From positions 1 through 56,935 of the forward strand of contig JBIIYQ010000004.1 in the NCBI GenBank assembly GCA_044346745.1: a DNA stretch of 56,935 bases. Reading direction: 5' to 3'. This stretch comes from UKL13-2 sp044346745 (GTDB taxonomy: Bacteria > Pseudomonadota > Gammaproteobacteria > Burkholderiales > Usitatibacteraceae). Positions 26,938 through 36,399 of this stretch are shown piece after piece. The notes below the pieces were generated by a model, which was not told the DNA's origin, did no database searches, and worked only from the letters and a program-made list of their open reading frames with translations. The position numbers were made by a program, and so were the translations under genes. Each line of letters starts with the position of its first letter. Within the stretch, counting starts at the first letter, position 1.

Positions 26938-29610
26938 ATGGATCGTCCCGCCTTTCTGCAACAAGATATCGACCCGCAAGAGACGCGCGAATGGCTTGAT
27001 GCATTGGATGCTGTTCTCGACGCAGAGGGGCCGGAGCGCGCGCACTTCCTACTTGAGTCGCTAGTCGACAAAGCAAGACGCTCGGGCACGAATCTGCCGT
27101 ATACACCAACGACGGCATACATTAATACCATCCCGCCGCACGCAGAAGACTTGCTGCCGGGCGATCAGGAAATGGAACACCGTATTCGCTCGCTGATCCG
27201 CTGGAATGCGGTGGCGACTGTTCTTCGTGCGAACAAGGAGTCGTCAGAGTTGGGCGGGCATATCGCCAGTTTCCAGTCCGCCGCGACCCTCTACGACGTC
27301 GGCTTTGACCACTTCTGGCACGCGCCGTCCAAGTCACACGGCGGCGACATGATCTTTATGCAGGGGCATTCCGCGCCAGGAGTGTATGCGCGAGCCTTTC
27401 TCGAGGGCCGCATCACCGAAGAGCAGATGGAAAACTTCCGCCGCGAGGTCGACGGCGAAGGTATTTCGTCGTATCCACATCCATGGTTGATGCCGGACTT
27501 TTGGCAGTTTGCGACTGTGTCGATGGGACTTGGCCCGCTGCAGGCAATTTACCAAGCGCGCTTTATGAAGTACCTCCACAACCGTGGCATCGTGAATACC
27601 GAAGGCCGCAAGGTATGGGCGTTCATGGGTGACGGCGAGATGGATGAGCCGGAATCACTCGGCGCGATTTCGCTTGCTGCACGTGAAGGTCTCGACAACT
27701 TGATCTTCGTCGTCAATTGCAACCTGCAGCGTCTTGACGGTCCGGTGCGCGGCAACGGCAAAATCATTCAAGAACTGGAAAGCGATTTTCGTGGTGCCGG
27801 CTGGAATGTGCTCAAAGTGATTTGGGGCCGATATTGGGATCCTTTGCTCGCAAAAGATAGCGACGGTCTGCTTAAGGCGCGCATGATGGAAGCGGTGGAT
27901 GGTGAGTACCAAAACTACAAAGCGCGCGACGGTGCCTATGTTCGCAAAGAATTTTTTGGCAAATACCCCGAGCTCGAAAAGATGGTGTCGTCCATGTCCG
28001 ACGAGGACATCTGGCGCCTTAATCGTGGTGGTCATGACCCCTATAAGGTGTACGCCGCGTACTCGGCCGCGGTCAAACATAAAGGGCAACCGACCATCAT
28101 TCTCGCCAAAACCGTCAAAGGTTACGGCATGGGTAAAGCCGGCGAAGGCCAGAACATCACCCATCAGCAAAAGAAGATGGATTTGGGCTCGCTCAAGCAG
28201 TTCCGCGACCGCTTCAACATTCCTGTCAGCGATGACGTGATTGCCGACGTACCGTTCTACAAACCGGCAGATAACTCACCCGAGATTCAATATCTAAAGG
28301 CGGCCCGCGAAAAACTCGGCGGCTCTTTGCCGGTACGTTTCCCGAATATTCCCGCACTCAAGGTTCCAGAGCTGTCGATTTTTGAACCGTTGCTGAAGTC
28401 GACTGAAGAGCGCGAGATTTCGACAACGATGGCGTTTGTTCGCGCCTTCACCGCCCTCACCCGCGACAAGGAACTCGGCCCACGTCTGGTACCAATTGTT
28501 GCCGACGAGTCGCGCACATTCGGTATGGAAGGTATGTTCCGCCAACTTGGCATTTACTCCTCGGTGGGGCAGCTCTACGAGCCGGTCGATTCCGGTGAGT
28601 TGATGTTCTACAAGGAAGACAAGGCCGGGCAAATCTTGCAAGAAGGCATCAATGAAGCAGGCGCCTTCTGCTCGTGGATGGCGGCGGGCACTAGCTATGC
28701 CAATCACGGCCAACACATGATCCCGTTTTTCATCTTCTACTCGATGTTCGGTTTCCAGCGTATTGGCGACCTTGCTTGGGCAGCGGGCGATATGCAGGCG
28801 CGGGGTTTCCTGTTGGGCGGCACCTCGGGGCGTACCACGCTGAACGGCGAAGGCCTGCAACACGAAGACGGCCATTCACACCTGATGTCGGCCACCATTC
28901 CGAACTGCATCTCCTACGACCCAACATTCAGCTACGAACTCGCCGTCATCATTCACGATGGCTTGAAACGTATGTACGAGAAGATGGAGCACATCTACTA
29001 CTACATCACGGTGATGAATGAGAACTACACCCACCCGGCGATGCCCGAGGGTGCAGAAGCAAATATTCTCAAGGGCATGTACCTGTTCCGCGAGTCGAAA
29101 GAGGCAAAGAAGCCGCGCGTACAGCTGATGGGCTCCGGCACCATTTTCCGCGAAGTGATAGCGGCTGCCGAGTTGCTCGAGCTCGATTGGGGTGTGGTCT
29201 CCGATATTTGGAGCTGCACGTCATTCACAGAGCTGCGCCGCGACGGTATGGCTGCAGAGCGTCACAACTTACTCAACCCCGAAGCCGCACCGCAGGTACC
29301 ACACGTTGCGCAACTGCTAAAGGGCCGTAAGGGACCTGCGGTTGCCGCCACTGACTACATGCGCTCCTTTGCCGATCAGATTCGTCCGTACGTGTCAGAC
29401 CGCCGCTTTACGGTACTCGGCACTGACGGCTTCGGGCGCTCGGACACACGCAAACAGCTGCGCAAGTTCTTCGAGGTCAATCGCTACTACGTTGTCATCG
29501 CAGCGCTGAAAGCGTTGGCGGACGAGGGGCAGATTCCACTGAAGACGGTCAGCGAAGCGATCAAGAAATACGATATCGATATATCAAAACCGGCACCTTG
29601 GACGGTTTAG
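26938..29610 (+). CDS. aceE: Pyruvate dehydrogenase E1 component (homodimeric type)
   Basis: An 890-residue thiamine-diphosphate enzyme that decarboxylates pyruvate and acetylates the E2 lipoyl group. The TPP motif GDGEMDEPESLGAI is at about 231 and continues to the conserved NCN. The start at 26938 is chosen over an ATG 5 codons upstream because GAGGAG lies 7 bases before it. The length matches the E. coli AceE type rather than alpha2beta2 E1. It heads an operon with aceF and lpdA. Confidence 0.97.
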   Translation: MDRPAFLQQDIDPQETREWLDALDAVLDAEGPERAHFLLESLVDKARRSGTNLPYTPTTAYINTIPPHAEDLLPGDQEMEHRIRSLIRWNAVATVLRANKESSELGGHIASFQSAATLYDVGFDHFWHAPSKSHGGDMIFMQGHSAPGVYARAFLEGRITEEQMENFRREVDGEGISSYPHPWLMPDFWQFATVSMGLGPLQAIYQARFMKYLHNRGIVNTEGRKVWAFMGDGEMDEPESLGAISLAAREGLDNLIFVVNCNLQRLDGPVRGNGKIIQELESDFRGAGWNVLKVIWGRYWDPLLAKDSDGLLKARMMEAVDGEYQNYKARDGAYVRKEFFGKYPELEKMVSSMSDEDIWRLNRGGHDPYKVYAAYSAAVKHKGQPTIILAKTVKGYGMGKAGEGQNITHQQKKMDLGSLKQFRDRFNIPVSDDVIADVPFYKPADNSPEIQYLKAAREKLGGSLPVRFPNIPALKVPELSIFEPLLKSTEEREISTTMAFVRAFTALTRDKELGPRLVPIVADESRTFGMEGMFRQLGIYSSVGQLYEPVDSGELMFYKEDKAGQILQEGINEAGAFCSWMAAGTSYANHGQHMIPFFIFYSMFGFQRIGDLAWAAGDMQARGFLLGGTSGRTTLNGEGLQHEDGHSHLMSATIPNCISYDPTFSYELAVIIHDGLKRMYEKMEHIYYYITVMNENYTHPAMPEGAEANILKGMYLFRESKEAKKPRVQLMGSGTIFREVIAAAELLELDWGVVSDIWSCTSFTELRRDGMAAERHNLLNPEAAPQVPHVAQLLKGRKGPAVAATDYMRSFADQIRPYVSDRRFTVLGTDGFGRSDTRKQLRKFFEVNRYYVVIAALKALADEGQIPLKTVSEAIKKYDIDISKPAPWTV

Positions 29611-29615
29611 GGAAT

Positions 29616-29645
29616 CCGACGAAGGTATTGACCTACTTTCGTCGG
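29616..29645 (+). other. Hairpin between aceE and aceF
   Basis: The stem CCGACGA..TCGTCGG with an inner AGGT/ACCT extension lies 5 bases after the aceE stop. It is not followed by a T run, so it is more likely an mRNA-stabilising or attenuating stem than a terminator. aceF follows about 100 bases later. Confidence 0.55.
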
Positions 29646-29747
29646 CGCTAACTAGTTGAAATCGCTGGCGGGTAGTTGACAACCGCGCCGACGATTTCAG
29701 AACAACAAACCGAGAACAACAGCAAGTACCAATCGAGGAGCAGTTGC

Positions 29748-31049
29748 GTGGCAAATCTCGTAGAAGTGAAAGTCCCGGACATTGGCGATTTCAAGGACAT
29801 CCCTGTTATTGAGATCTTGGTCAAAGTGGGTGATACCGTCAAGAAAGAAGACTCTCTCGTTTCACTAGAGAGTGATAAAGCGACGATGGAAGTGCCGTCG
29901 TCGGTCGCAGGTGTTGTTAAGGAAATCAAGGTTGCGATTGGCGACAAGGTTTCAGAAGGTCACACCGTTCTGTTGGTGGAAGCGGCTGATGTAGTTACCG
30001 CGGCCCCGCCTGTAGCAGCACCTGCACCAGTGACGCCCGCCCCCGCCGCCGCGAAGGTAGCGGCTCCGGCAGCGCCCCCAGTCACGCAGGCGGCACCTGT
30101 AGCCGCGCCGAGATCAACCGTTACGGCGGCGACCGAAATTCCATCGAGCGTTCACGCATCACCCTCTATCCGCAAACTTGCCCGCGAGTACGGCGTTGAC
30201 CTGACCAAAGTGCGCGGCACTGCCAACAAGGGACGCATCACCGAAGAGGATGTGAAGGGATTTGTGAAGGCCGAATTGGCGAAGCCAAAATCTGCCTCAG
30301 GTGGCGGCGCATTTGCCTTCCCGGAAATGCCTCATGTCGATTTCTCCAAGTTTGGCGACACTGAAATCCGTGCGCTCTCACGGATCAAAAAACTTTCCGG
30401 CAACAACCTCGCCCGCAATTGGGTGATGATCCCGCACGTCACGCAGCAAGACGACGCCGACATCACCGACGTGGAAGCATTCCGCGTCAAGACCAACGAG
30501 GAAATCGCCAAATCGGGCGTGAAGGTAACAATGCTTGCGTTCCTTATCAAGGCGAGTGTTGCTGCACTGAAAAAGTTTCCAGAGTTCAACGCATCCCTTG
30601 AGCCCGGCGGCGAGAACTTGATTCTGAAGAAGTACTACAACATCGGCTTTGCGGCCGATACACCAAACGGCTTGGTTGTCCCTGTGATTCGCAACGCCGA
30701 CCAAAAATCGATCATCGAACTTGCCAAAGAGTCCTCTGAACTCGCCGCGAAAGCGCGTGAAGGCAAGTTGTCTCCCGCCGAAATGTCGGGAGGTTGTTTC
30801 TCAATATCCTCGCTGGGTGGCATCGGCGGCTCTTACTTCACGCCGATCATCAACGCGCCAGAAGTCGCCATTCTCGGTGTCTCCAAGTCCTCTATGAAGC
30901 CGATATGGAACGGCAAAGAGTTTGTGCCGCGTTTGATATTGCCGATGTCACTTTCCTATGACCACCGTGTCGTTGATGGTGCGTCTGGCGCGCGCTTCAC
31001 CACTTACCTCGCCGGATTGATGTCTGACATCCGCAAGCTTGTTCTTTAG
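29748..31049 (+). CDS. aceF: Dihydrolipoamide acetyltransferase (E2)
   Basis: A 433-residue E2 with a single lipoyl domain (about 3-75, lipoyl Lys in ESDKATM), an Ala/Pro linker (about 80-130), the peripheral subunit-binding domain (SPSIRKLAREYGVDLTKVRG), and the catalytic domain with SYDHRVVDG near the C-terminus. The start is GTG at 29748, with GAGGAG 7 bases upstream. Gamma-proteobacterial E2 often has two or three lipoyl domains; here one is on E2 and one on E3. Confidence 0.95.
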   Translation: MANLVEVKVPDIGDFKDIPVIEILVKVGDTVKKEDSLVSLESDKATMEVPSSVAGVVKEIKVAIGDKVSEGHTVLLVEAADVVTAAPPVAAPAPVTPAPAAAKVAAPAAPPVTQAAPVAAPRSTVTAATEIPSSVHASPSIRKLAREYGVDLTKVRGTANKGRITEEDVKGFVKAELAKPKSASGGGAFAFPEMPHVDFSKFGDTEIRALSRIKKLSGNNLARNWVMIPHVTQQDDADITDVEAFRVKTNEEIAKSGVKVTMLAFLIKASVAALKKFPEFNASLEPGGENLILKKYYNIGFAADTPNGLVVPVIRNADQKSIIELAKESSELAAKAREGKLSPAEMSGGCFSISSLGGIGGSYFTPIINAPEVAILGVSKSSMKPIWNGKEFVPRLILPMSLSYDHRVVDGASGARFTTYLAGLMSDIRKLVL

Positions 31050-31057
31050 GAGTCGGC

Positions 31058-32890
31058 ATGGCGAACACAATCGAAGTTAAGGTTCCGGATGTTGGCGACT
31101 TCAAAGACATTCCCGTCATTGAAGTGCTGGTGAAAGTCGGCGACACGGTCAAAAAAGAAGACTCACTCGTGTCGTTGGAAAGTGACAAGGCGACGATGGA
31201 GGTCCCGTCAACGCACGCAGGTGTCGTCAAGGAAATCAAGGTCACGGTCGGCGACAAAGTTTCAGAAGGTGCAGTGGTGCTCGTGCTTGAGGAAGCTGCC
31301 ACTGCAGCGGCGACCCCGTCTGCTGGCACAAAGTCGAGCGGAGGAGAAAGCGCGGCGAGCGCAGGTGGTGCCAGACGGCAAGCGCCAGCCGCTCCTGGCG
31401 GAACGGCCAGCGCAGCCAACGCCGCAGCACCAAGCGCAGCAGCTTTCGACGTGGATATTCAATGCGATATGCTGGTCTTAGGCGCGGGGCCAGGCGGATA
31501 CTCCGCTGCCTTCCGCGCAGCCGACCTCGGCATGAAGACGGTGATGGTTGAACGTTATGCCCAGCTTGGCGGCGTGTGTTTAAACGTAGGCTGTATTCCG
31601 TCGAAAGCGCTGTTGCATGTTGCAGCCGTCGCTGATGAAACCGCCGCACTCGCCGCACACGGCATCACGTTCGGCAAGCCACAAATCGATCTGGACAAAC
31701 TTCGCGGCTGGAAAGACAAAGTCGTCGGCAAATTGACCGGCGGACTCGCGGGCATGGCGAAGATGCGCAAGGTTGGCGTCGTGCGCGGTGTCGGCCAGTT
31801 CCTCGATGCAAACCATATGGTGGTCGAACTCACCTCCGGCGAGGGCCAGCAAAAGAGCGGTGAGAAAAAAATCATCCGCTTCGAAAAAGCCATCATCGCG
31901 GCGGGATCACAAGTCGTGCGCCTGCCGTTTATTCCGGATGATCCGCGCATCGTCGATTCAACCGGCGCGTTGGCGCTCAAAGAAATCCCGAAGAAGATGT
32001 TAGTTATCGGCGGCGGCATCATTGGCCTTGAGATGGGCACGGTGTATTCAACACTCGGCGCTCGCTTGGATGTGGTCGAGATGATGGATGGCCTGATGCA
32101 AGGTGCTGACCGTGACCTGGTGAAGGTGTGGCAGAAGATGAATGCGCCGCGTTTTGACAACATCATGTTGAAAACAAAAACGGTTGCCGTGGAAGCCAAA
32201 CCAGACGGCATCTATGTCACATTCGAAACTAGTGACGGCGTGAGACAAGCGCCGGTCCGTTACGACATGGCACTGATGAGCGTCGGGCGTGCGCCAAACG
32301 GCAAAAAGATCAGCGCCGAGAAGGCGGGTGTCGCGGTGACCGATCGCGGCTTTATCAATGTCGATAAACAAATGCGCACCAACGTGCCGCACATTTTTGC
32401 GATTGGTGACATCGTCGGCCAACCGATGCTCGCACATAAAGCCGTGCACGAAGGTCACGTCGCGGCCGAAGCCGCAGCGGGTCAAAAATCGTTCTTCGAC
32501 GCACGCGTGATTCCGAGCGTTGCGTACACAGATCCCGAAGTGGCATGGGTGGGCGAAACAGAGGACAGCGCAAAAGCCAAGGGCATCAAATTTGGCAAGA
32601 GCGTGTTTCCGTGGGCTGCCTCCGGCCGCGCCATCGCGAACGGGCGGGATGAAGGCTTTACGAAACTCATCGTCGATAGCGAGACACATCGTGTGATTGG
32701 CGGCGGCATCGTCGGCACACACGCCGGTGATCTCATCGGCGAAATTGCGCTGGCGATTGAAATGGGTTGCGACCCAACCGACATCGGCAAGACCATCCAC
32801 CCGCATCCGACCTTGGGTGAATCCATCGGTATGGCGGCAGAGGTGTTCGAAGGTGTGTGCACGGATTTACCACCGCAAAAGAAGCCGTAA
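31058..32890 (+). CDS. lpdA: Dihydrolipoamide dehydrogenase with N-terminal lipoyl domain (E3)
   Basis: A 610-residue flavoprotein that reoxidises dihydrolipoamide with NAD. An N-terminal lipoyl domain (about 1-75) is joined by a Gly/Ala-rich linker (80-130) to the flavoprotein core: VLGAGPGGYSAAFRAADLG, redox disulfide in GGVCLNVGCIPSK (about 170), NAD fold GGGIIGLEMGTVYSTLG, and HPHPTLGES at the C-terminus. The lipoyl domain is nearly identical in protein to that of aceF, but the codons differ. Such fused E3 is common in betaproteobacterial PDH operons. Confidence 0.96.
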   Translation: MANTIEVKVPDVGDFKDIPVIEVLVKVGDTVKKEDSLVSLESDKATMEVPSTHAGVVKEIKVTVGDKVSEGAVVLVLEEAATAAATPSAGTKSSGGESAASAGGARRQAPAAPGGTASAANAAAPSAAAFDVDIQCDMLVLGAGPGGYSAAFRAADLGMKTVMVERYAQLGGVCLNVGCIPSKALLHVAAVADETAALAAHGITFGKPQIDLDKLRGWKDKVVGKLTGGLAGMAKMRKVGVVRGVGQFLDANHMVVELTSGEGQQKSGEKKIIRFEKAIIAAGSQVVRLPFIPDDPRIVDSTGALALKEIPKKMLVIGGGIIGLEMGTVYSTLGARLDVVEMMDGLMQGADRDLVKVWQKMNAPRFDNIMLKTKTVAVEAKPDGIYVTFETSDGVRQAPVRYDMALMSVGRAPNGKKISAEKAGVAVTDRGFINVDKQMRTNVPHIFAIGDIVGQPMLAHKAVHEGHVAAEAAAGQKSFFDARVIPSVAYTDPEVAWVGETEDSAKAKGIKFGKSVFPWAASGRAIANGRDEGFTKLIVDSETHRVIGGGIVGTHAGDLIGEIALAIEMGCDPTDIGKTIHPHPTLGESIGMAAEVFEGVCTDLPPQKKP

Positions 32891-32902
32891 AACACTATAC
32901 GT

Positions 32903-32942
32903 GACGGGCGTTTTCAGGCAATTTTGCTTGAGAACGCCCGTC
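32903..32942 (+). repeat. 40-base palindromic repeat, copy 2
   Basis: The arms GACGGGCGTT / AACGCCCGTC enclose a second stem TCAGGCAA / TTGCTTGA. It lies 12 bases after lpdA and is followed by TTTATTAG, so it may also terminate the PDH operon. It belongs to the same five-member family. Confidence 0.85.
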
Positions 32943-32955
32943 TTTATTAGACATT

Positions 32956-33324
32956 ATGAATCTGCAACGACTCCTGCGAATGGCTGCAATTGGCGTGACG
33001 TGCGCCATCTGGGTGTTATCGCTGATGCCCATCACACAAACCATTCCCGGCGGTGACAAATTACATCACCTACTCGCCTACGCAGGCCTAATGGTGATGT
33101 GGCGGCTGGCCGCACCACAGGCGACAGTTCGCACACAGGTAAAACTTGCCATCCTGTTTATGCTGATGGGCGTTGCCATTGAGTTTGCGCAAGGCCTGAC
33201 ACCCTATCGGTTCTTTGAGTGGGCTGATGCGTTGGCGAATGCAACCGGGGTTTGCGTCGGCTGGGTGGTCGCGGCACTGCTATTGCGCCTCGCGCCCAAG
33301 CATTGGTTCCTCACGACAAAATGA
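32956..33324 (+). CDS. VanZ-like family membrane protein
   Basis: A 122-residue hydrophobic protein with four predicted membrane segments (about 7-25, 35-50, 60-80, 90-110) and the family signature DKLHHLLAYAGLMVMW followed by IEFAQGLTPYRFFEWADALANATG. VanZ-like proteins have no settled function; the name comes from a teicoplanin-resistance gene. Its stop overlaps the start of the next gene by 4 bases (ATGA). Confidence 0.85.
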   Translation: MNLQRLLRMAAIGVTCAIWVLSLMPITQTIPGGDKLHHLLAYAGLMVMWRLAAPQATVRTQVKLAILFMLMGVAIEFAQGLTPYRFFEWADALANATGVCVGWVVAALLLRLAPKHWFLTTK

Positions 33325-33983
33325 ACACACCGATTTCCTCATCGCTGGACCATCTGGTCATCGGTTGCGCCGACCTCGCGCGTGGAGCCGCATGGCTCGA
33401 GCGTTTCCTTGGCGTCACACTTGGGCCGGTCGGCGAACATGCGGGGATGGGAACGCACAACCGGCTGCTGTCGCTCGGGCCGGATTGTTATCTTGAACTC
33501 ATCGCGATCAATCCCTCCGGCACCGCCCCGTCATCGCCGCGATGGTTTGGTCTCGACACCCCGGACGTGCGGGAACACATCGCACAACGTCCACGGCTCA
33601 TCGGCTGGGTGGCGCGTACCAATGACATCACTGCACTCGATACGAAAATCGGTAGCGCCTTGGGCACGGTTCACGCCATGTCGCGCGGCGACTTTCGTTG
33701 GCGCATCACCATTCCCGATGACGGCCACCCTATCGAAGGCGGGCTGATTCCGCACATGATTCAGTGGGACGTTCCCATTCATCCGTGCGAGCGTCTGCCG
33801 GACCAGCAATGCCGCTTTACATGGATGGAAGCTGCGCACCCAAATCCGGCTAAAGTGGACTATCTGCTGGACGAACTCGGGCTCGCAAAGCGGCTGGTGA
33901 TGACCTCATCGCCACCCTATTCCGGCATGACGATGTGCGCGTATATTCAAACGCCTGCCGGCACCAAAACGTTGATGAGCTAA
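33321..33983 (+). CDS. VOC-family (glyoxalase-like) protein
   Basis: A 220-residue protein with a glyoxalase/VOC fold. It begins SSLDHLVIGCADLARGAAWLERFLGV, the typical first beta-alpha unit, followed by THNRLLSLGPDCYLELIAINP. Substrate is not evident, and it may be a Glyoxalase_3-type domain. I chose ATG 33321, which overlaps the VanZ stop by 4 bases; a longer frame upstream is within VanZ. Probably cotranslated with VanZ and DUF1499 genes. Confidence 0.75.
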   Translation: MNTPISSSLDHLVIGCADLARGAAWLERFLGVTLGPVGEHAGMGTHNRLLSLGPDCYLELIAINPSGTAPSSPRWFGLDTPDVREHIAQRPRLIGWVARTNDITALDTKIGSALGTVHAMSRGDFRWRITIPDDGHPIEGGLIPHMIQWDVPIHPCERLPDQQCRFTWMEAAHPNPAKVDYLLDELGLAKRLVMTSSPPYSGMTMCAYIQTPAGTKTLMS

Positions 33984-33988
33984 ACCCG

Positions 33989-34483
33989 ATGCGTAAATTT
34001 TTGAAAATCACCCTACTGAGTCTGCTTTCCATCATCTTGTTGGCTGGAAGCGTACTCGCCATTGAATACTTTGGAGGTCAACCGATGGGACTCTTTTCAG
34101 GCTCGCGCCCCGATGGACTCGGATTTCGCAATGGCCAATTCAAGCCACCGTCGTGGAAACCCAATACGATTTCTTCGACTGTCGCCAAGGACGATTCGCA
34201 CTACATCGCGCCGTTGATCTTCACCGGTGGCGCCGACGTCGCATGGAAAAAATTGGAAGCGACCGTGCGTGCACAAAAGGGGGCGACGGTGGTGTCTGTG
34301 CAAGCCGACTACCTCTACGCAGAATTTAAAACGCCGGGGTTGGGATTTGTGGATGACGTCGAGTTTGCACTCGACTCAGCCAACAGCGTCATTCATGTGC
34401 GCTCTGGGTCGCGGCTCGGGGTTCGCGATTTCGGTGTGAATCGAAATCGCATCGAAGGTATTCGAACGGCCTACTCAAAGTAG
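33989..34483 (+). CDS. DUF1499 family exported protein
   Basis: A 164-residue protein with an N-terminal hydrophobic segment (about 6-25, ITLLSLLSIILLAGSVLA) and the DUF1499 signature: LGFRNGQFKPPSWKPNTISS near the start and YLYAEFKTPGLGFVDDVEF later. It probably sits in the periplasm, anchored or cleaved. The start at 33989 is 5 bases after the VOC stop. Function unknown. Confidence 0.8.
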   Translation: MRKFLKITLLSLLSIILLAGSVLAIEYFGGQPMGLFSGSRPDGLGFRNGQFKPPSWKPNTISSTVAKDDSHYIAPLIFTGGADVAWKKLEATVRAQKGATVVSVQADYLYAEFKTPGLGFVDDVEFALDSANSVIHVRSGSRLGVRDFGVNRNRIEGIRTAYSK

Positions 34484-34497
34484 CAAGCTCGCCATTT

Positions 34498-34537
34498 CAC
34501 GGGCATCTTCAAGCATTTTTGCTTGGAAACGCGCGTC
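34498..34537 (-). repeat. 40-base palindromic repeat, copy 3 (inverted relative to copy 1)
   Basis: The reverse complement of this 40-mer matches copy 1 at 35 of 40 positions, including 28 in a row. It lies between two convergent genes (DUF1499 and the GAF protein). Confidence 0.85.
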
Positions 34538-34548
34538 TCTGCTGGGGT

Positions 34549-35250
34549 TTAGGGTAGAAGTGAGGGCGCCACCATCGCCAAGGCCGCGATGGCGGAGATA
34601 CGGTCGGGTTTGAAAAACTGTTTCGGCTCCGCCTCGGCATCGATAATGCCGACGATCACACCCGCCTCGTCAAACATCGGCAGACAGGCTTCGGACTGCA
34701 CCTTGTCATCACAGACGTAGAAGCCGCCACCCTCGGCCGTATACGCCGCCACGTCGTCGATCACCCGAGCGGAGCCTTCAAGCCCAACCGTGCTGTTGGT
34801 GCTTCCTGTTGCGAATTCAGGCGTCAATGGAAACTCCGCGCGCGATGGCCGACCACGATAGGCGAGCTTCACCAGCACGTGGTGTTGCATGGCATTCGTA
34901 CGCGCTTGATAAATGCCCAGCCAGTCTGCGCCTGACATTTGTGTAACGTGTTCTACCACTTGGTTGAGCAGCAAAAGCTTGCGCGTTGGTGCTTCATTGC
35001 GGCCACCCAAGATCGAGGTCAGATCGTAAGGTGCGGGTGCCAGCTCTTCGATCAACGAGCAGCTGCCGTCCTCAGACATCATCGGCACGGGATAGCGATA
35101 CAAGGTGTCGAGGCTCAGATCCGCGGGAAACTCTCCCATCACATCCATGATGCCGCGGATGCATTTCGCGATCACCGGCGTCTCATTGAGGTAGCGATCG
35201 AGATCAGCGCGGACGAGGTACGTTTGAATTCTGGTGTTGATATCTTGCAT
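34549..35250 (-). CDS. GAF-domain protein
   Basis: A 233-residue protein whose C-terminal half is a GAF domain (about 95-230: LLLLNQVVEHVTQMSGADWLGIYQAR, then YVCDDKVQSEACLPMFDEAGVIVGIIDAEA). The N-terminal ~90 residues are not recognised. The last segment resembles free-methionine-R-sulfoxide reductases (Cys near SEACLPMF), but the full cysteine set is not clear. It starts 3 bases after the PLP-enzyme gene, as the last gene of a minus-strand operon. Confidence 0.75.
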   Translation of the reverse strand: MQDINTRIQTYLVRADLDRYLNETPVIAKCIRGIMDVMGEFPADLSLDTLYRYPVPMMSEDGSCSLIEELAPAPYDLTSILGGRNEAPTRKLLLLNQVVEHVTQMSGADWLGIYQARTNAMQHHVLVKLAYRGRPSRAEFPLTPEFATGSTNSTVGLEGSARVIDDVAAYTAEGGGFYVCDDKVQSEACLPMFDEAGVIVGIIDAEAEPKQFFKPDRISAIAALAMVAPSLLP

Positions 35251-35253
35251 GGC

Positions 35254-36399
35254 CTATTTCGAGGCGGCTTTCAGCGCTACATCAAAGTCATCAATTAAGT
35301 CTTGTGTCGATTCAATGCCCACCGACATACGCAACAGATCGGTCGGTGCCGGCGTGCCCTCGCCCTCTACACTCGCACGGTGCTCAATCAAACTCTCCAC
35401 GCCGCCGAGTGAGGTCGCTCGTTTCCAGAGTTGAGTATTGGCCGCAACCGCAATCGCGGTCGCTTCGCCTTGTTTGACTCGGATGGACATCATGCCGCCG
35501 AAGCCACCGTGCATTTGCTTTGTCGCAATTTCATGCCCGACAAAACCGTGCAGCCCCGGATAGAGCACCTCCGCGACCAGCGGATGGTGTGCAAAGTGCT
35601 CGGCAATGCGTTGCGCGCTCGCACACGCCGTGCGGACTCGCGGGAAAAGTGTCCGCATGCCGCGCATAAGCAACCACGCCTCAAACGGCCCGGCGATACC
35701 GCCGATTTGCGCGCGAATGCTGCGAATGCGCTGCCATGTCTCGGAGTCTCGCGCGGCGGTCAGCGTACCGGCCACAACATCCGAGTGTCCATTCAAATAC
35801 TTGGTCGCGGCATGCATGACGATATCGGCACCGTGCTCGATTGGACGCGTCAGCACCGGCGTAGCGCAAGTCGAATCCACTGCAACCAACGCACCCGCCT
35901 GATGTGCGATCACGCAAGTCGCCGCAATATCGGTGATGTGCCACAGCGGATTGGCTGGTGTCTCTATCCAAATGAGTTTGGTCTTGCCCGGTTGAATGGC
36001 GGCACGAACGGCATCGAGATCAGCGGCATCGACAAACTCGACTTGCAATCCCCAGCGCGTCGCAAACGTCTTTAGCCAATTACGCAGTGACCAGTACATC
36101 TCTTTCGGCGCAATCACATGATCACCCGGATACAGCGCTTGGAATACCGCCGTGGCTGCGGCCATGCCAGAGGCAAACAGTCGCGTCTCGTACCCGCCCT
36201 CAAGCGCGTTCAACACCGCTTCTGCCTGTTCGAAGGTCGGGTTATGGTCACGCGCGTAAACACGCCCATTGCGATACTGGTTGTCTTGGTCGCGGATATA
36301 GGTCGTCGAGGTATGGATTTGTCCGACGATCTCTTTGGTTAAATCATCAATCCAACCCAGCGCCTGTGCGGCGATGCTTTCAGGTTTTTGCGATTTCAT
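35254..36399 (-). CDS. PLP-dependent trans-sulfuration enzyme (cystathionine gamma-synthase family)
   Basis: A 381-residue Cys/Met-metabolism PLP enzyme. It has YARDHNPTFEQAEAVLNALEGG near the start, the PLP-binding Asp in VAVDSTCATPVLTRP, and the Schiff-base Lys in HAATKYLNGHSD at about 199; SLGGVESLIEHRAS is the conserved C-terminal region. It could be cystathionine synthase or lyase, methionine gamma-lyase or a sulfhydrylase; sequence alone cannot decide. Its ATG overlaps the TGA of the upstream gene by 4 bases. Confidence 0.88.
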   Translation of the reverse strand: MKSQKPESIAAQALGWIDDLTKEIVGQIHTSTTYIRDQDNQYRNGRVYARDHNPTFEQAEAVLNALEGGYETRLFASGMAAATAVFQALYPGDHVIAPKEMYWSLRNWLKTFATRWGLQVEFVDAADLDAVRAAIQPGKTKLIWIETPANPLWHITDIAATCVIAHQAGALVAVDSTCATPVLTRPIEHGADIVMHAATKYLNGHSDVVAGTLTAARDSETWQRIRSIRAQIGGIAGPFEAWLLMRGMRTLFPRVRTACASAQRIAEHFAHHPLVAEVLYPGLHGFVGHEIATKQMHGGFGGMMSIRVKQGEATAIAVAANTQLWKRATSLGGVESLIEHRASVEGEGTPAPTDLLRMSVGIESTQDLIDDFDVALKAASK

